From Emcibacteraceae bacterium (GTDB lineage Bacteria > Pseudomonadota > Alphaproteobacteria > Sphingomonadales > Emcibacteraceae): DNA of 64,000 nt. Below the pieces are notes generated by a model. It made no database searches, was not told the origin of the DNA, and worked only from the letters and a program-made list of their open reading frames with translations. Positions 36,530 through 46,105 of the stretch are shown here, piece by piece (position 1 is the stretch's first letter; each line of letters starts with the position of its first letter). Location: positions 558,001 through 622,000 of the forward strand of contig JAWKXO010000001.1 of the NCBI GenBank assembly GCA_041396985.1. The letters run 5' to 3'. Made by a program: the position numbers and the translations under genes.

Positions 36530-37659
36530 TGGTTGAGCGGGTGATGAGCTATGGCGGACATTTTGGTAAAATATTCAGCCCTGGAAGTATGGATGTTTAT
36601 CTGGCAAAAATTTTTGCTGTCCGTTATGTCATAATTCTTGCCGGTCTTATTGCAACATTACAGATGCTTGACCTTCTGGCAAAGTCCGATGAAATTCTTG
36701 CTGGTGAAGGTGCTGTTTATACTGACTTATGGCGATATGTAACCCTGCGCAGTCCTCATCTGATTTCTTTATTTTCGCCCTTTGTTGCGTTGCTGTCATC
36801 AATCCTTACTCTATCAGTGCTAAATGTTAATAGTGAAATTGTTATTATGAAAGCCGCGGGCTGGTCCGCCTTTCGGATATTGGTACCGCTGATGGCCGTC
36901 TCACTACTGATCGGTGCAGTGAATTTTGTATTTTCAGAAACTGTTACTGTCCATGCGCGTGCTGAACTCAGAAACTGGGAAGCCAATAATTTTGCCGCCG
37001 ATATTCCGCCGGCACCGGATTCCGTTTATGATACCTGGGTCACGGACGGCCAGAACCTTGTAAAGGCGGAAAGCGCCAATAGAAACGGTAGCATTTTGCT
37101 GCTCGATCAGGTGACGCAATATATCCGGGACGAAGACAAAAACATTACGAATATCATTAAAGCCGATTTTGCCGTTTACAGAAATGATAGCTGGAAACTT
37201 TACGGGGTTATCAATTTTAACCTGAAAACCCTGAAAATCGATGTACTGGAAAATATGGACTGGGTTACAACTATTCCACCGGAACGGTTTATTTCTCTTG
37301 CGATCGTCGCTGATCAGGTTAATCTGCCACGCCTGCGCCGGGCCATCAGCCAGCTTCAATCCGAAGGCCATGATACGGCAAATCTGAGAACCATGCTTTA
37401 TCAGAAATTTGTATCCCCTTTAAGCACATTATTAATGCCACTCCTTGCCGGGCTTGCCGCTTTTGGCCTACATCGCGGCGGTAATCTACTTGGGCGGATA
37501 TTAATTACCCTTTCCATGGGATTTGGGTTTTTTGTGGTCAATAATCTGTTTATCGCTCTGGGACAATATGGAGCGGTTCCGCCAATTATTGCCGCATGGC
37601 TCCCCTTCCTGTTATTCGGACTTGCCGGGGTAAGCTTTATCCTGTTAACAGAAGAATAA
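36529..37659 (+). CDS. lptG: LptF/LptG-family permease (LptG position)
   Basis: A 376-residue partner of the preceding gene with the same six-segment plus jellyroll layout. MDVYLAKIFAVRYVIILAGL begins the first membrane segment; INSEIVIMKAAGWS-like coupling helix reads NSEIVIMKAAGWSAFRIL. The ATG at 36529 shares a base with the lptF stop; an ATG seven codons in is possible. It is followed 18 bases later by the GNAT-type ceramide synthase gene, so lipid export and ceramide N-acylation appear cotranscribed. Confidence 0.92.
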   Translation: MVERVMSYGGHFGKIFSPGSMDVYLAKIFAVRYVIILAGLIATLQMLDLLAKSDEILAGEGAVYTDLWRYVTLRSPHLISLFSPFVALLSSILTLSVLNVNSEIVIMKAAGWSAFRILVPLMAVSLLIGAVNFVFSETVTVHARAELRNWEANNFAADIPPAPDSVYDTWVTDGQNLVKAESANRNGSILLLDQVTQYIRDEDKNITNIIKADFAVYRNDSWKLYGVINFNLKTLKIDVLENMDWVTTIPPERFISLAIVADQVNLPRLRRAISQLQSEGHDTANLRTMLYQKFVSPLSTLLMPLLAGLAAFGLHRGGNLLGRILITLSMGFGFFVVNNLFIALGQYGAVPPIIAAWLPFLLFGLAGVSFILLTEE

Positions 37660-37677
37660 TCAAAAAAAGGACTGTTA

Positions 37678-38826
37678 ATGACATTCGCTAATATTGAAAT
37701 AAAAGAAGCGACAACAAAAGAAGACCGCAAAGTTTTTGTAAAACTGCTTTGGGACATATATGCAGATGAACCAAACTGGGTTCCGCCACTCATTATGGAA
37801 CGGCTTGATGCTATTGATGAAAAAAAGAACCCGTTTTTTGAGCATGCGACAGTAAAGTTCTGGATCGCCTACAAAGACGGTAAACCGGTCGGCCGTATCA
37901 GTGCACAGATAGATGAACTGGTCGAAAAATATCATGGCATTAAAACCGGTCATTACGGTTATTTTGATTGCATTGATGATCAGGACGTTGCCAATGCTTT
38001 ATTTAACACCGCCTGTAACTGGCTGAAAAAGAATAACATGATCGAAGTAATTGGCCCCTTCAATCTTTCCATCAATGAGGAAACTGGCATGCTAGTCGAT
38101 GGATTTGATACCCCGCCCAGGCTTCTAATGGGCCATGCCCGCCCCTATTTCGAAAAACTGGTCAATGGTGCCGGTTTTAATAAAGTGAAGGACACTTGGG
38201 CATATACACTGGATATCAGCAAACCGATTTTGCCGCCTGTTATTCAAAAACTTGTTGATCGTGCTGTAGAAAAAGGACAAGTAAAATTTCGTCCCATAAA
38301 TATGGATAAATATGAAGAAGAGCTGAAAATTATCCTTGATATTTTTAATGATGCCTGGATTGATAACTGGAAATATATCCCTTTTACCGAAGCGGAACTT
38401 GATCATGCAGTTAAGGAATTAAAAATGATCATCCGCGAGGATTTTACCTACATTGCTGAAATTGACGGTGTCCCACAGGCAATGATGGTTACTCTGCCCA
38501 ATATCAATGAAATTATCCGTGATCTTGACGGCAAACTGTTTCCATTTGGTATTTTTAAACTGCTATGGCGGTTAAAAATAAGCCCCAGTTTTAAAACCGT
38601 TCGCGTGCCACTCATGGGTGTTCGAAAAGAATATCAAAACAGTCGTTTAAGCGGTATAATGTCGTTCGGACTGTTTGAAGCATGCCGACAGACAGCAACC
38701 GCTGTCGGATGTGAAGAAGCAGAACTTTCATGGGTACTTGAAGAGAATACGAGGCTCTCAAAATTGCTTGAGACAATTGGTTGCGTGAAATATAAAACAT
38801 ACAGATTATATCAAAAAGATTTATAA
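37678..38826 (+). CDS. bcerS: GNAT-fold N-acyltransferase, probable bacterial ceramide synthase
   Basis: A 382-residue protein of the YghO-like group, with GNAT-like folds in both halves. The N-terminal half has VKFWIAYKDGKPVGRISAQ and EVIGPFNLSINEETGMLVDG. The C-terminal half has VPLMGVRKEYQNSRLSG and AELSWVLEENTRLSKLLE. Homologues of this kind N-acylate the long-chain base to form (dihydro)ceramide in Caulobacter, unrelated to eukaryotic ceramide synthases. The ATG follows AAGGA. The nearness of spt, reductase and kinase supports the role; no active-site residue is assigned. Confidence 0.8.
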   Translation: MTFANIEIKEATTKEDRKVFVKLLWDIYADEPNWVPPLIMERLDAIDEKKNPFFEHATVKFWIAYKDGKPVGRISAQIDELVEKYHGIKTGHYGYFDCIDDQDVANALFNTACNWLKKNNMIEVIGPFNLSINEETGMLVDGFDTPPRLLMGHARPYFEKLVNGAGFNKVKDTWAYTLDISKPILPPVIQKLVDRAVEKGQVKFRPINMDKYEEELKIILDIFNDAWIDNWKYIPFTEAELDHAVKELKMIIREDFTYIAEIDGVPQAMMVTLPNINEIIRDLDGKLFPFGIFKLLWRLKISPSFKTVRVPLMGVRKEYQNSRLSGIMSFGLFEACRQTATAVGCEEAELSWVLEENTRLSKLLETIGCVKYKTYRLYQKDL

Positions 38827-39495
38827 ATGTCAGATACAGAAGAACCCGTTAGAAAAGTAGGATTTTTTCACCGTGTCAGAAATTATTTTCTGACCGGACT
38901 TGTGGTCGCGTCCCCGATTGGAATCACCGTCTATATTGGCTGGTGGTTCATATCCCTAGTCGATAGCCACATTAAGCCGCTGATCCCAGCAGCCTATAAC
39001 CCTGAAACATATCTTAAGCCTATTTCAATACCGGGATTAGGGTTGATATTTTTATTTTTATTTCTGGTTATTCTGGGGGCCTTGACCGCCAATTTGTTCG
39101 GCCGCGCCCTAATCCGCTTTGGTGAAAGACTGGTTGACAGAATGCCTGTCGTTAGAAGCGTTTACAGCACCTTAAAACAGATATTTGAAACCGTTATTGC
39201 CCAGGATAGCAAGAGCTTCAGTGATGTAGTTCTGGTTGAATATCCACGCACAGGTCTATGGGCGATTGCTTTTGTATCCGGTGAAAATAAAAGCGAAATT
39301 CAGGGTAAAATTGAAGATGAAGTGGTCAATGTATTTCTGCCAACAACTCCAAACCCAACTTCAGGATTTTTACTGTTTGTGCCGAAGAAAGACCTGATTT
39401 ATCTGGATATGACCCCTGATCAGGGTGCAAAATATGTTATTTCAGCAGGGCTTGTGAATCCACAGGATCTGCCCAAAAAAAATGTCAAAAAATAA
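38827..39495 (+). CDS. DUF502 membrane protein
   Basis: A 222-residue inner-membrane protein with two hydrophobic segments (about residues 16-45 and 70-95) and a soluble C-terminal domain. FLTGLVVASPIGITVYIGWW and the RMPVVRSVYSTLKQI block are diagnostic. The function is unknown. It starts directly at the end of the ceramide-synthase gene and overlaps rsmJ by 14 bases. In alphaproteobacteria as I recall them, this gene commonly neighbours recG, so it probably belongs to that conserved set rather than to lipid synthesis. Confidence 0.9.
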   Translation: MSDTEEPVRKVGFFHRVRNYFLTGLVVASPIGITVYIGWWFISLVDSHIKPLIPAAYNPETYLKPISIPGLGLIFLFLFLVILGALTANLFGRALIRFGERLVDRMPVVRSVYSTLKQIFETVIAQDSKSFSDVVLVEYPRTGLWAIAFVSGENKSEIQGKIEDEVVNVFLPTTPNPTSGFLLFVPKKDLIYLDMTPDQGAKYVISAGLVNPQDLPKKNVKK

Positions 39496-40084
39496 TGATG
39501 AGCTCGTCTGCGATTTTGTCGGTGGTGCGGTTGGTCATCGACTGAAATATGGCGGTGGACGGCAGCAGGCGTTACCAAAAGCCATTGGATTTAAAAGCGG
39601 TCATATACCATCAGTCGTTGATGCGACTGCGGGTCTTGGTCGTGATGCTTTCTTACTTGCGTCGTTGGGGGCTCAGGTTACCCTGATTGAACGAAATGAT
39701 CATATTCATAGTTTGCTGCAAGAAGGGCTCAAGCGGGCAAAAAATGAAAATGAGCAATATGCAGAAATTATTGGGCGTATGACCCTTCTTCATGGAGACG
39801 CCAAAGACCTGCTCCCCACCTTAAACCCGGAAGTAATACTGATTGATCCCATGCATCCGCCCAGACAAAAATCAGCGCTTGTGAAAAAAGAAATGCGCCT
39901 GATCCGGAACATTGTTGGCACTGACCCAGATGCCCGAGAGCTGCTTGAAATTGCCCTCGCCTGCGCCAGATCACGGGTTGTATTAAAATGGCCAATGCGG
40001 GCGGAATCATTGGATGGCATAAGAAAGCCGTCACACCAGATTGTCGGGAAATCAACCCGATATGATGTTTTTATCCGGACTTAA
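39482..40084 (+). CDS. rsmJ: Ribosomal RNA small-subunit methyltransferase J-like, short form
   Basis: A 200-residue SAM-dependent methyltransferase that would methylate a guanine near the 3' end of 16S rRNA. DFVGGAVGHRLKYGGGRQQ, VVDATAGLGRDAFLLASLGA, LIDPMHPPRQKSALVKKEMR match RsmJ closely. It starts where the family core starts and lacks the roughly 50-60-residue N-terminal domain of the E. coli enzyme. Its 3' end overlaps the convergent recG stop by 14 bases. Confidence 0.88.
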   Translation: MSKNNDELVCDFVGGAVGHRLKYGGGRQQALPKAIGFKSGHIPSVVDATAGLGRDAFLLASLGAQVTLIERNDHIHSLLQEGLKRAKNENEQYAEIIGRMTLLHGDAKDLLPTLNPEVILIDPMHPPRQKSALVKKEMRLIRNIVGTDPDARELLEIALACARSRVVLKWPMRAESLDGIRKPSHQIVGKSTRYDVFIRT

Positions 40085-42161
40085 GATATTTAACCCCCTC
40101 ATCCCTTTCAAACAGATAAAGTAAAATACGAAGGTTTTTTCCGCGTTTTCCTGAAAGCTCAGGATCAAGTTCCAGAACCAGCCTTGCATCATCCCTTGCC
40201 ATCGGGATCAGTTTATGATGGTCTTCAAGGCTGGCAACTTTAAATTTGGGCAGCCCGCTCTGCCGGGTGCCTAGGACTTCACCAGCCCCTCTCAATTTTA
40301 AATCCTCTTCCGCGATAATAAAACCATCTTCGGTTTGTCGCATGATATTCAACCGTGATTTCGCTGTCGCGCCAAGTGCACCATAAAGAAGAAGACAGGT
40401 TGATTTACCTCCTCCCCGGCCAACACGGCCACGAAGTTGATGAAGCTGCGACAAACCAAATCGCTCAGCATGTTCAATAATCATGACGGTTGCCTCCGGC
40501 ACATCAACACCAACTTCTATAACCGTTGTTGCGACAAGAATATCAATATCTCCGGCTATGAAGCGGTTCATCACGTCATCTTTTTCCTTCACTTTCATTT
40601 TACCGTGGATAAGGCCAACCCTGTGCCCAAATAACTGTTCCAGATGGCGATATCTTTCCTCTGCCGCGGCCAAATCAAGGACCTCGGATTCCTCTACAAG
40701 CGGGCATACCCAGTAAATTCTGGCGCCATTTTCTATGGTTCTTCTGGTGGCGGTGATCACTTCCTCAATCCGGTTTAATGCCATCACCCGTGTATCAATT
40801 GGCGTACGACCCGGCGGTTTTTCATAAAGCCTTGATACATCCATGTCGCCATAAACCGTCAGGGTAAGGGTTCTTGGGATCGGGGTTGCCGTCATCGCCA
40901 GGATATCCATACCGATCCCTTTAGGGCCTTTGGCGGAAAGCGCCATTCTTTGTTCCACCCCGAAACGATGCTGTTCATCGATGACGGCCATGGCCAGATC
41001 ATGATAAATGACATCTTTCTGAATAAGGGCATGTGTCCCGACAAGAATATTAATTTCCCCCGACGCCAGATCATCCAGCAATTTCTGTCTTGCTTTACCT
41101 TTATCCCTTCCCGTCAGAATGGTTATATTGACCCCAAGCCCTTTCACCATTTCCGAAAGACTTGCATAATGCTGCCTTGCCAAAATTTCGGTCGGAGCAA
41201 TAATCGCGGCCTGCGTCTTATTTTCTACAGCAATCAACATTGAATAAAGGGCGACGACCGTTTTTCCGCTTCCCACATCACCTTGAAGTAGCCGCATCAT
41301 GGATGATGGACCAGTCATATCCTCCCCTATTTCAGCAATGGCATTATTCTGAGCGCCCGTTAATTGATAAGGAAGGTTTGCAAGAAATTTATCCGTAAGC
41401 TTATGTGTGCCTTTCATGGCACGACCTTTTTTCTTCTTCGTCTGCTTTCGCATAATTTCAAGAGCCAATTGATTTGCCAGCAGTTCATCATAAGCCAGCC
41501 GTAGGCGTGCCGGACTGTTGGCGTTGGTATCTTCCTTTTTCTCTGGATGATGCGCCTTAATAATAGACCTATTCCAGTCCAGCCAACTCTCTCTTTTGAT
41601 TAGAGCAGGATCAAGCCATTCTGGTAAATCAGGTACTTTTTTTGTCGCTTCATTTATAATTCGGGCCATTACCTTGCCACTAACCCCGGCAGTAAGGGGA
41701 TACACCGGCTCTACAGCCGGTATCTCATTTCTTTTTTCGGGTGGTAGAATATAGTCAGGATGGCTCATCTGCAGCTGACCGCTATAGACTTCAACTTTGC
41801 CACTGATAAGACGTTTCTGACCTTCTGGCAATTGCGTCAGAATATAATCCTTACGTGGATGAAAAAAGACCAGACAAATTGTTCCCGTATCATCATGGCA
41901 CCAGACTCGGTATGGTTTTTTGCTATTTGCCGGTGCAGGATCATGTCTTCCGACAGTGACTTCCAAGGTCACGATCTGATCAAATGTAATATCTTTCAAG
42001 TCCGGCCCTGCGCGACGGTCAATAATGTCTACCGGCATATGCCACAATAAATCCAATATACGGCTTCCGGCCACTTTCTCAATTCCGGCAGCAATGCGCT
42101 TACCCACACCGGGCAAAGTTTCCGTTTCAGCAAATAATGGAAAGAGTATTTCTGGTCGCAT
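40071..42161 (-). CDS. recG: ATP-dependent DNA helicase RecG
   Basis: Branch-migration helicase for stalled forks and Holliday junctions. It is 696 aa. An N-terminal wedge/OB domain covers about residues 60-160. Helicase motifs are GDVGSGKTVVA (Walker A), DEQHRFGVEQR (Walker B), ATPIPRTL, and RGRVGRGGGKS. It is single-copy and divergent from sdhE by about 86 bases. Confidence 0.97.
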   Translation of the reverse strand: MRPEILFPLFAETETLPGVGKRIAAGIEKVAGSRILDLLWHMPVDIIDRRAGPDLKDITFDQIVTLEVTVGRHDPAPANSKKPYRVWCHDDTGTICLVFFHPRKDYILTQLPEGQKRLISGKVEVYSGQLQMSHPDYILPPEKRNEIPAVEPVYPLTAGVSGKVMARIINEATKKVPDLPEWLDPALIKRESWLDWNRSIIKAHHPEKKEDTNANSPARLRLAYDELLANQLALEIMRKQTKKKKGRAMKGTHKLTDKFLANLPYQLTGAQNNAIAEIGEDMTGPSSMMRLLQGDVGSGKTVVALYSMLIAVENKTQAAIIAPTEILARQHYASLSEMVKGLGVNITILTGRDKGKARQKLLDDLASGEINILVGTHALIQKDVIYHDLAMAVIDEQHRFGVEQRMALSAKGPKGIGMDILAMTATPIPRTLTLTVYGDMDVSRLYEKPPGRTPIDTRVMALNRIEEVITATRRTIENGARIYWVCPLVEESEVLDLAAAEERYRHLEQLFGHRVGLIHGKMKVKEKDDVMNRFIAGDIDILVATTVIEVGVDVPEATVMIIEHAERFGLSQLHQLRGRVGRGGGKSTCLLLYGALGATAKSRLNIMRQTEDGFIIAEEDLKLRGAGEVLGTRQSGLPKFKVASLEDHHKLIPMARDDARLVLELDPELSGKRGKNLRILLYLFERDEGVKYLKSG

Positions 42162-42247
42162 CGGTTCCGCAATATTAAAGGTTTTATTTTAATTGTAATT
42201 TTTATATACACTTAACATAACTTACCAACTGCCGAATGAGAAGTTAA

Positions 42248-42565
42248 GTGACACAATTTAATACGCCAGGTTTTATTGAAGGCCAAATTGATAAGAACGA
42301 AGACATCAATATCCGCAGAAAACGGCTGAAATTCAGAAGCTGGCATCGTGGAATTAAGGAAGCAGATATTCTGCTTGGCTCATTTGCTGATCAGTTTCTT
42401 GATCAAATGACACTGGAGCAACTTGATCTTTATGAAAATCTACTGCGGGAAGCTGATTCTGATCTTGTTGCCTGGATTACAAATGACAGCCCTTCACCTG
42501 AACAATATGACCATGACGTCATGAAAATGCTTAAATCCATTGACTATATTAAGATAATCAAGTGA
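42248..42565 (+). CDS. sdhE: Succinate dehydrogenase assembly factor SdhE
   Basis: A 105-residue factor that promotes covalent FAD attachment to SdhA. The RGxxExD-type motif is HRGIKEAD at about residues 34-41, and ETDLLLGSF-type text reads ADILLGSFADQFL. The start is GTG at 42248 after GAGAAG. The stop overlaps the mfd GTG by four bases (GTGA), a common sdhE-mfd arrangement in alphaproteobacteria. Confidence 0.93.
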   Translation: MTQFNTPGFIEGQIDKNEDINIRRKRLKFRSWHRGIKEADILLGSFADQFLDQMTLEQLDLYENLLREADSDLVAWITNDSPSPEQYDHDVMKMLKSIDYIKIIK

Positions 42566-45500
42566 TCAGTTTTATCCGTGCCGAACATCCCCTGATATTA
42601 AGCAACGTGCCGGAAGGCATGGATGCACAGCTTCTTGCCGAAGCGGCAAATGAGATCGGGGAAAATCAGTCAATTTTACATATTGCCCGCGATGATATGC
42701 GTATGGAAAATATGGCCGAGCTTATCGCCTTTTTTAACCCACAGGCAGAAATTATCACTTTTCCGGCTTGGGACTGTCTGCCCTATGACCGGGTTTCGCC
42801 AAACCCGGATATTCTTGCACGCAGAATGACAAGTCTGATTAAAATTCTTAATCAGACAAAAAAACAGATCATTATCACGACTATTAATGCCATCACTCAG
42901 CGTATCCCGACCAGAAAAACATTAAAGGACACAAGTTTTAAAGCCTCAGTCGGAGAGAGGTTGAATACTGATGTCCTTAATAACTACCTTACCCATAACG
43001 GATATTCACGGGCCAGCACTGTTGTAGATCATGGCGATTATGCCATTCGCGGCAATATCATTGATATTTTCCCTTCCGCATCGGAAAACCCCTTAAGAAT
43101 TGATCTTTGGGGCGATGAAATTGACACGATTAAAATATTTGATCCCATCAGCCAAAGGACAGAAGAAAAAACAGACAAAATTGAACTGGTGCCCATGGGT
43201 GAAATTTTTCTTGATGAAAAATCAATTGGCCTGTTCCGGCGGTCCTATGTCAGCAATTTTGGCCCTGCCCGAGGCAATGATCCGCTTTATGAGGCCATAA
43301 TGGAAGGACGCCGTCATGCCGGGATGGAACATTGGCTTCCCTTTTTTCATGAAAATCTGGAAACGCTGTTCGATTATTTACCGGATGCAGTGGTGACTAT
43401 GGATAATTTAACCACTGAAGCCCTTGAAAACAGATTTAGTGCTATTTCGGATTATTATCTTGCCCGAAAATCGGCGCTTGAAGATACTCCCAAAAACAAT
43501 AGTACGGTTGCCCCTTATAAACCGGTTCCTCCGGAAAGCTTATTTTTAACAGCAGCAGAATGGCAGGATTTAGCTGAAAAATTTCATATACATCAGCTTA
43601 ATCCTTTCAATGTTCCCTCTTCTGATAATGTCCGCGCTTTTAAAGGTGTGGCGGGGCGGAGTTTTGCTCCGGAGCGGAATGATAAAAACACCAATATATA
43701 TGATGCCTTAAGAAAACATATCGTAAGCCTTCAGGAAAAGGGCAAAAAAACCTATCTTGCCAGTTACAGTATTGGCGCTCAGGATAGATTAAGTGCCGTT
43801 CTTAAGGATCATGGCATGGCTAACCATAAGCAGCTGGACAGCTGGAAAAGCGCCAGTCGTCTGCCGAAAGAAGTGATCGGGCTTATAATCCTTCCTCTGG
43901 AAGCGGGCTTTGAGACAGATAAGTTTGCCATCATATCTGAACAGGATATTTTGGGGGATCGCCTGATCCGAAAAGTCAGGCGCAGCCGAAAAGCGGAAAA
44001 TTTTATTTCAGAAGCATCAGCGCTAACCCCCGGTGATCTGGTCATTCATCTGGATCATGGAATTGGTCGTTATGTCGGCCTTAAAACAATTGAGGTTGAT
44101 GGCGCTGCCCATGACTGTGTCCTGCTTAATTATCAGGACGGCGATAAACTCTATGTGCCGGTTGAAAATATCGAAGTCCTTAGCCGTTATGGCAATGAAG
44201 ACAGTGATGCCAAACTTGATAAACTGGGCGGTGTCGCCTGGCAGAGCCGAAAAGCAAGGCTGAAAAAACGCATCCGTGAGATGGCCGATGAACTGATCAA
44301 GGTTGCGGCCGAACGTGCGCTTCGCAAAGGCGAAGTTATAAAGCCCGCAGATGGGCTTTATAATGAATTTTGTGCCCGCTTCCCCTATACGGAAACTGAC
44401 GATCAATTGAGGGCTATAGGTGATGTGATTGATGATTTGTCAAGCGGACGTCCGATGGACCGCCTGATTTGCGGTGATGTGGGCTTTGGCAAAACTGAAG
44501 TTGCCTTAAGAAGCGCATTTCTGTCTGTAATGGAAGGGTATCAGGTTGCCATCATTGCACCGACCACCCTGCTCGCGAGGCAGCATTACAAAACATTCTG
44601 TGAACGATTTAAAGGGCTTAATATAAAAATCGGACATTTGTCGCGCCTCGTCAGCTCAAAAGACCAGAAACTGACTAAGGAAGAAGTGGCAAAAGGCGAC
44701 TGCGAGATATTGGTCGGTACCCACGCTGTATTAAGTGAAACTGTAAAGTTTAATAATCTTGGCCTGTTGATCATTGATGAAGAGCAACATTTTGGTGTTG
44801 TTCATAAAGAAAAGCTGAAAAAATTAAAAAGCAATGTACATGTGCTGACTTTAACGGCTACACCTATCCCAAGAACACTACAACTGGCCATGAGTGGCAT
44901 ACAGGGCTTAAGCCTTATTGCCACACCACCGGTGGACAGGCTTGCCGTCCGTACCTTTGTTCTGCCGATGGATGATCTGGTGATCAGGGAAGCCCTGCTT
45001 AGGGAACATTACCGGGGTGGACAAAGTTTTTATGTATGCCCGCGCATTTCCGACCTTAAGGAAGTTGGAGAATTTCTGAAAGAAACCGTGCCTGAAATTA
45101 AATTTGTCACAGCACATGGCCAAATGGCCCCCGGGCAAATCGAAGACATTATGAATGCATTTTATGATGGCGCTTATGATGTCCTGCTTTCGACCACTAT
45201 CGTGGAAAGTGGTCTTGATATTCCGACAGCAAACACAATGATTATTCACCGGGCAGACAATTACGGACTGGCACAGCTTTATCAATTAAGAGGACGGGTT
45301 GGCCGATCAAAGGTTCGTGCCTATGCCTATCTTACCCTGCCCCCCCGAAGAATCCCGACCCCGCAAGCTGAAAAAAGGCTTCATGTATTGCAGACCCTTG
45401 ATACTCTTGGGGCAGGTTTTACCCTCGCCAGTCATGATCTTGATATTAGAGGTGCCGGTAATCTGCTCGGCGATGAGCAGTCAGGTCATATCAGGGAAGT

Positions 45501-46035
45501 CGGTATCGAACTTTACCAGCAAATGCTTGAAGAAGCTGTCGCACAGACAAAATCCGGTGCTTTTGACGAGGAATTTGAAGATAGCTGGTCACCACAAATC
45601 AATGTCGGTGCCAGTGTTATGATCCCTGAGCGGTATGTTAAAGACCTTAACCTTCGCATGTCTCTCTATCGGCGAATTGCCGACCTTCATGACAAACGTG
45701 ATATTGATGCCTTTGGCGCAGAACTTATTGACAGATTTGGTAAATTACCTGAGGAAGTCGAACATCTTCTTAAAATTATTGAAATCAAACAATATTGCCG
45801 ACGAGCAGGAATTGAAAAAATTGAAACCGGGCCTAAGGGGGCAATCGTTGCTTTCAGAAATTCAAAATTTGCCAACCCTGCCGGCCTTATAGAATTTCTG
45901 ACCAAACAGGACAGTATCACCAAAATCAGACCAGATCACAGGCTTGTTTATGTGCGTAAATGGTCAAAAATTGAAAGCCGAATAAACGGATATCTCAATC
46001 TATCCAGAACCCTTGCTGATATCGCTGAAAAATAA
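42562..46035 (+). CDS. mfd: Transcription-repair coupling factor Mfd
   Basis: A 1157-residue translocase that removes stalled RNA polymerase and recruits UvrA. The N-terminal UvrB-like module has FPAWDCLPYDRVSP. The RNA-polymerase-interacting domain follows LTPGDLVIHLDHGIGRYVGL. The RecG-like motor has GDVGFGKTEVA, DEEQHFGV, ATPIPRTL and QLRGRVGRSKV. A C-terminal TRCF domain is present. The start is GTG, coupled to sdhE. Confidence 0.97.
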   Translation: MISFIRAEHPLILSNVPEGMDAQLLAEAANEIGENQSILHIARDDMRMENMAELIAFFNPQAEIITFPAWDCLPYDRVSPNPDILARRMTSLIKILNQTKKQIIITTINAITQRIPTRKTLKDTSFKASVGERLNTDVLNNYLTHNGYSRASTVVDHGDYAIRGNIIDIFPSASENPLRIDLWGDEIDTIKIFDPISQRTEEKTDKIELVPMGEIFLDEKSIGLFRRSYVSNFGPARGNDPLYEAIMEGRRHAGMEHWLPFFHENLETLFDYLPDAVVTMDNLTTEALENRFSAISDYYLARKSALEDTPKNNSTVAPYKPVPPESLFLTAAEWQDLAEKFHIHQLNPFNVPSSDNVRAFKGVAGRSFAPERNDKNTNIYDALRKHIVSLQEKGKKTYLASYSIGAQDRLSAVLKDHGMANHKQLDSWKSASRLPKEVIGLIILPLEAGFETDKFAIISEQDILGDRLIRKVRRSRKAENFISEASALTPGDLVIHLDHGIGRYVGLKTIEVDGAAHDCVLLNYQDGDKLYVPVENIEVLSRYGNEDSDAKLDKLGGVAWQSRKARLKKRIREMADELIKVAAERALRKGEVIKPADGLYNEFCARFPYTETDDQLRAIGDVIDDLSSGRPMDRLICGDVGFGKTEVALRSAFLSVMEGYQVAIIAPTTLLARQHYKTFCERFKGLNIKIGHLSRLVSSKDQKLTKEEVAKGDCEILVGTHAVLSETVKFNNLGLLIIDEEQHFGVVHKEKLKKLKSNVHVLTLTATPIPRTLQLAMSGIQGLSLIATPPVDRLAVRTFVLPMDDLVIREALLREHYRGGQSFYVCPRISDLKEVGEFLKETVPEIKFVTAHGQMAPGQIEDIMNAFYDGAYDVLLSTTIVESGLDIPTANTMIIHRADNYGLAQLYQLRGRVGRSKVRAYAYLTLPPRRIPTPQAEKRLHVLQTLDTLGAGFTLASHDLDIRGAGNLLGDEQSGHIREVGIELYQQMLEEAVAQTKSGAFDEEFEDSWSPQINVGASVMIPERYVKDLNLRMSLYRRIADLHDKRDIDAFGAELIDRFGKLPEEVEHLLKIIEIKQYCRRAGIEKIETGPKGAIVAFRNSKFANPAGLIEFLTKQDSITKIRPDHRLVYVRKWSKIESRINGYLNLSRTLADIAEK

Positions 46036-46105
46036 TCATATTCAATAGTTAAAATTGTCGCTTTTCATTAATGAATATTTAGAAATTCATTTTTATTCTG
46101 TATGC

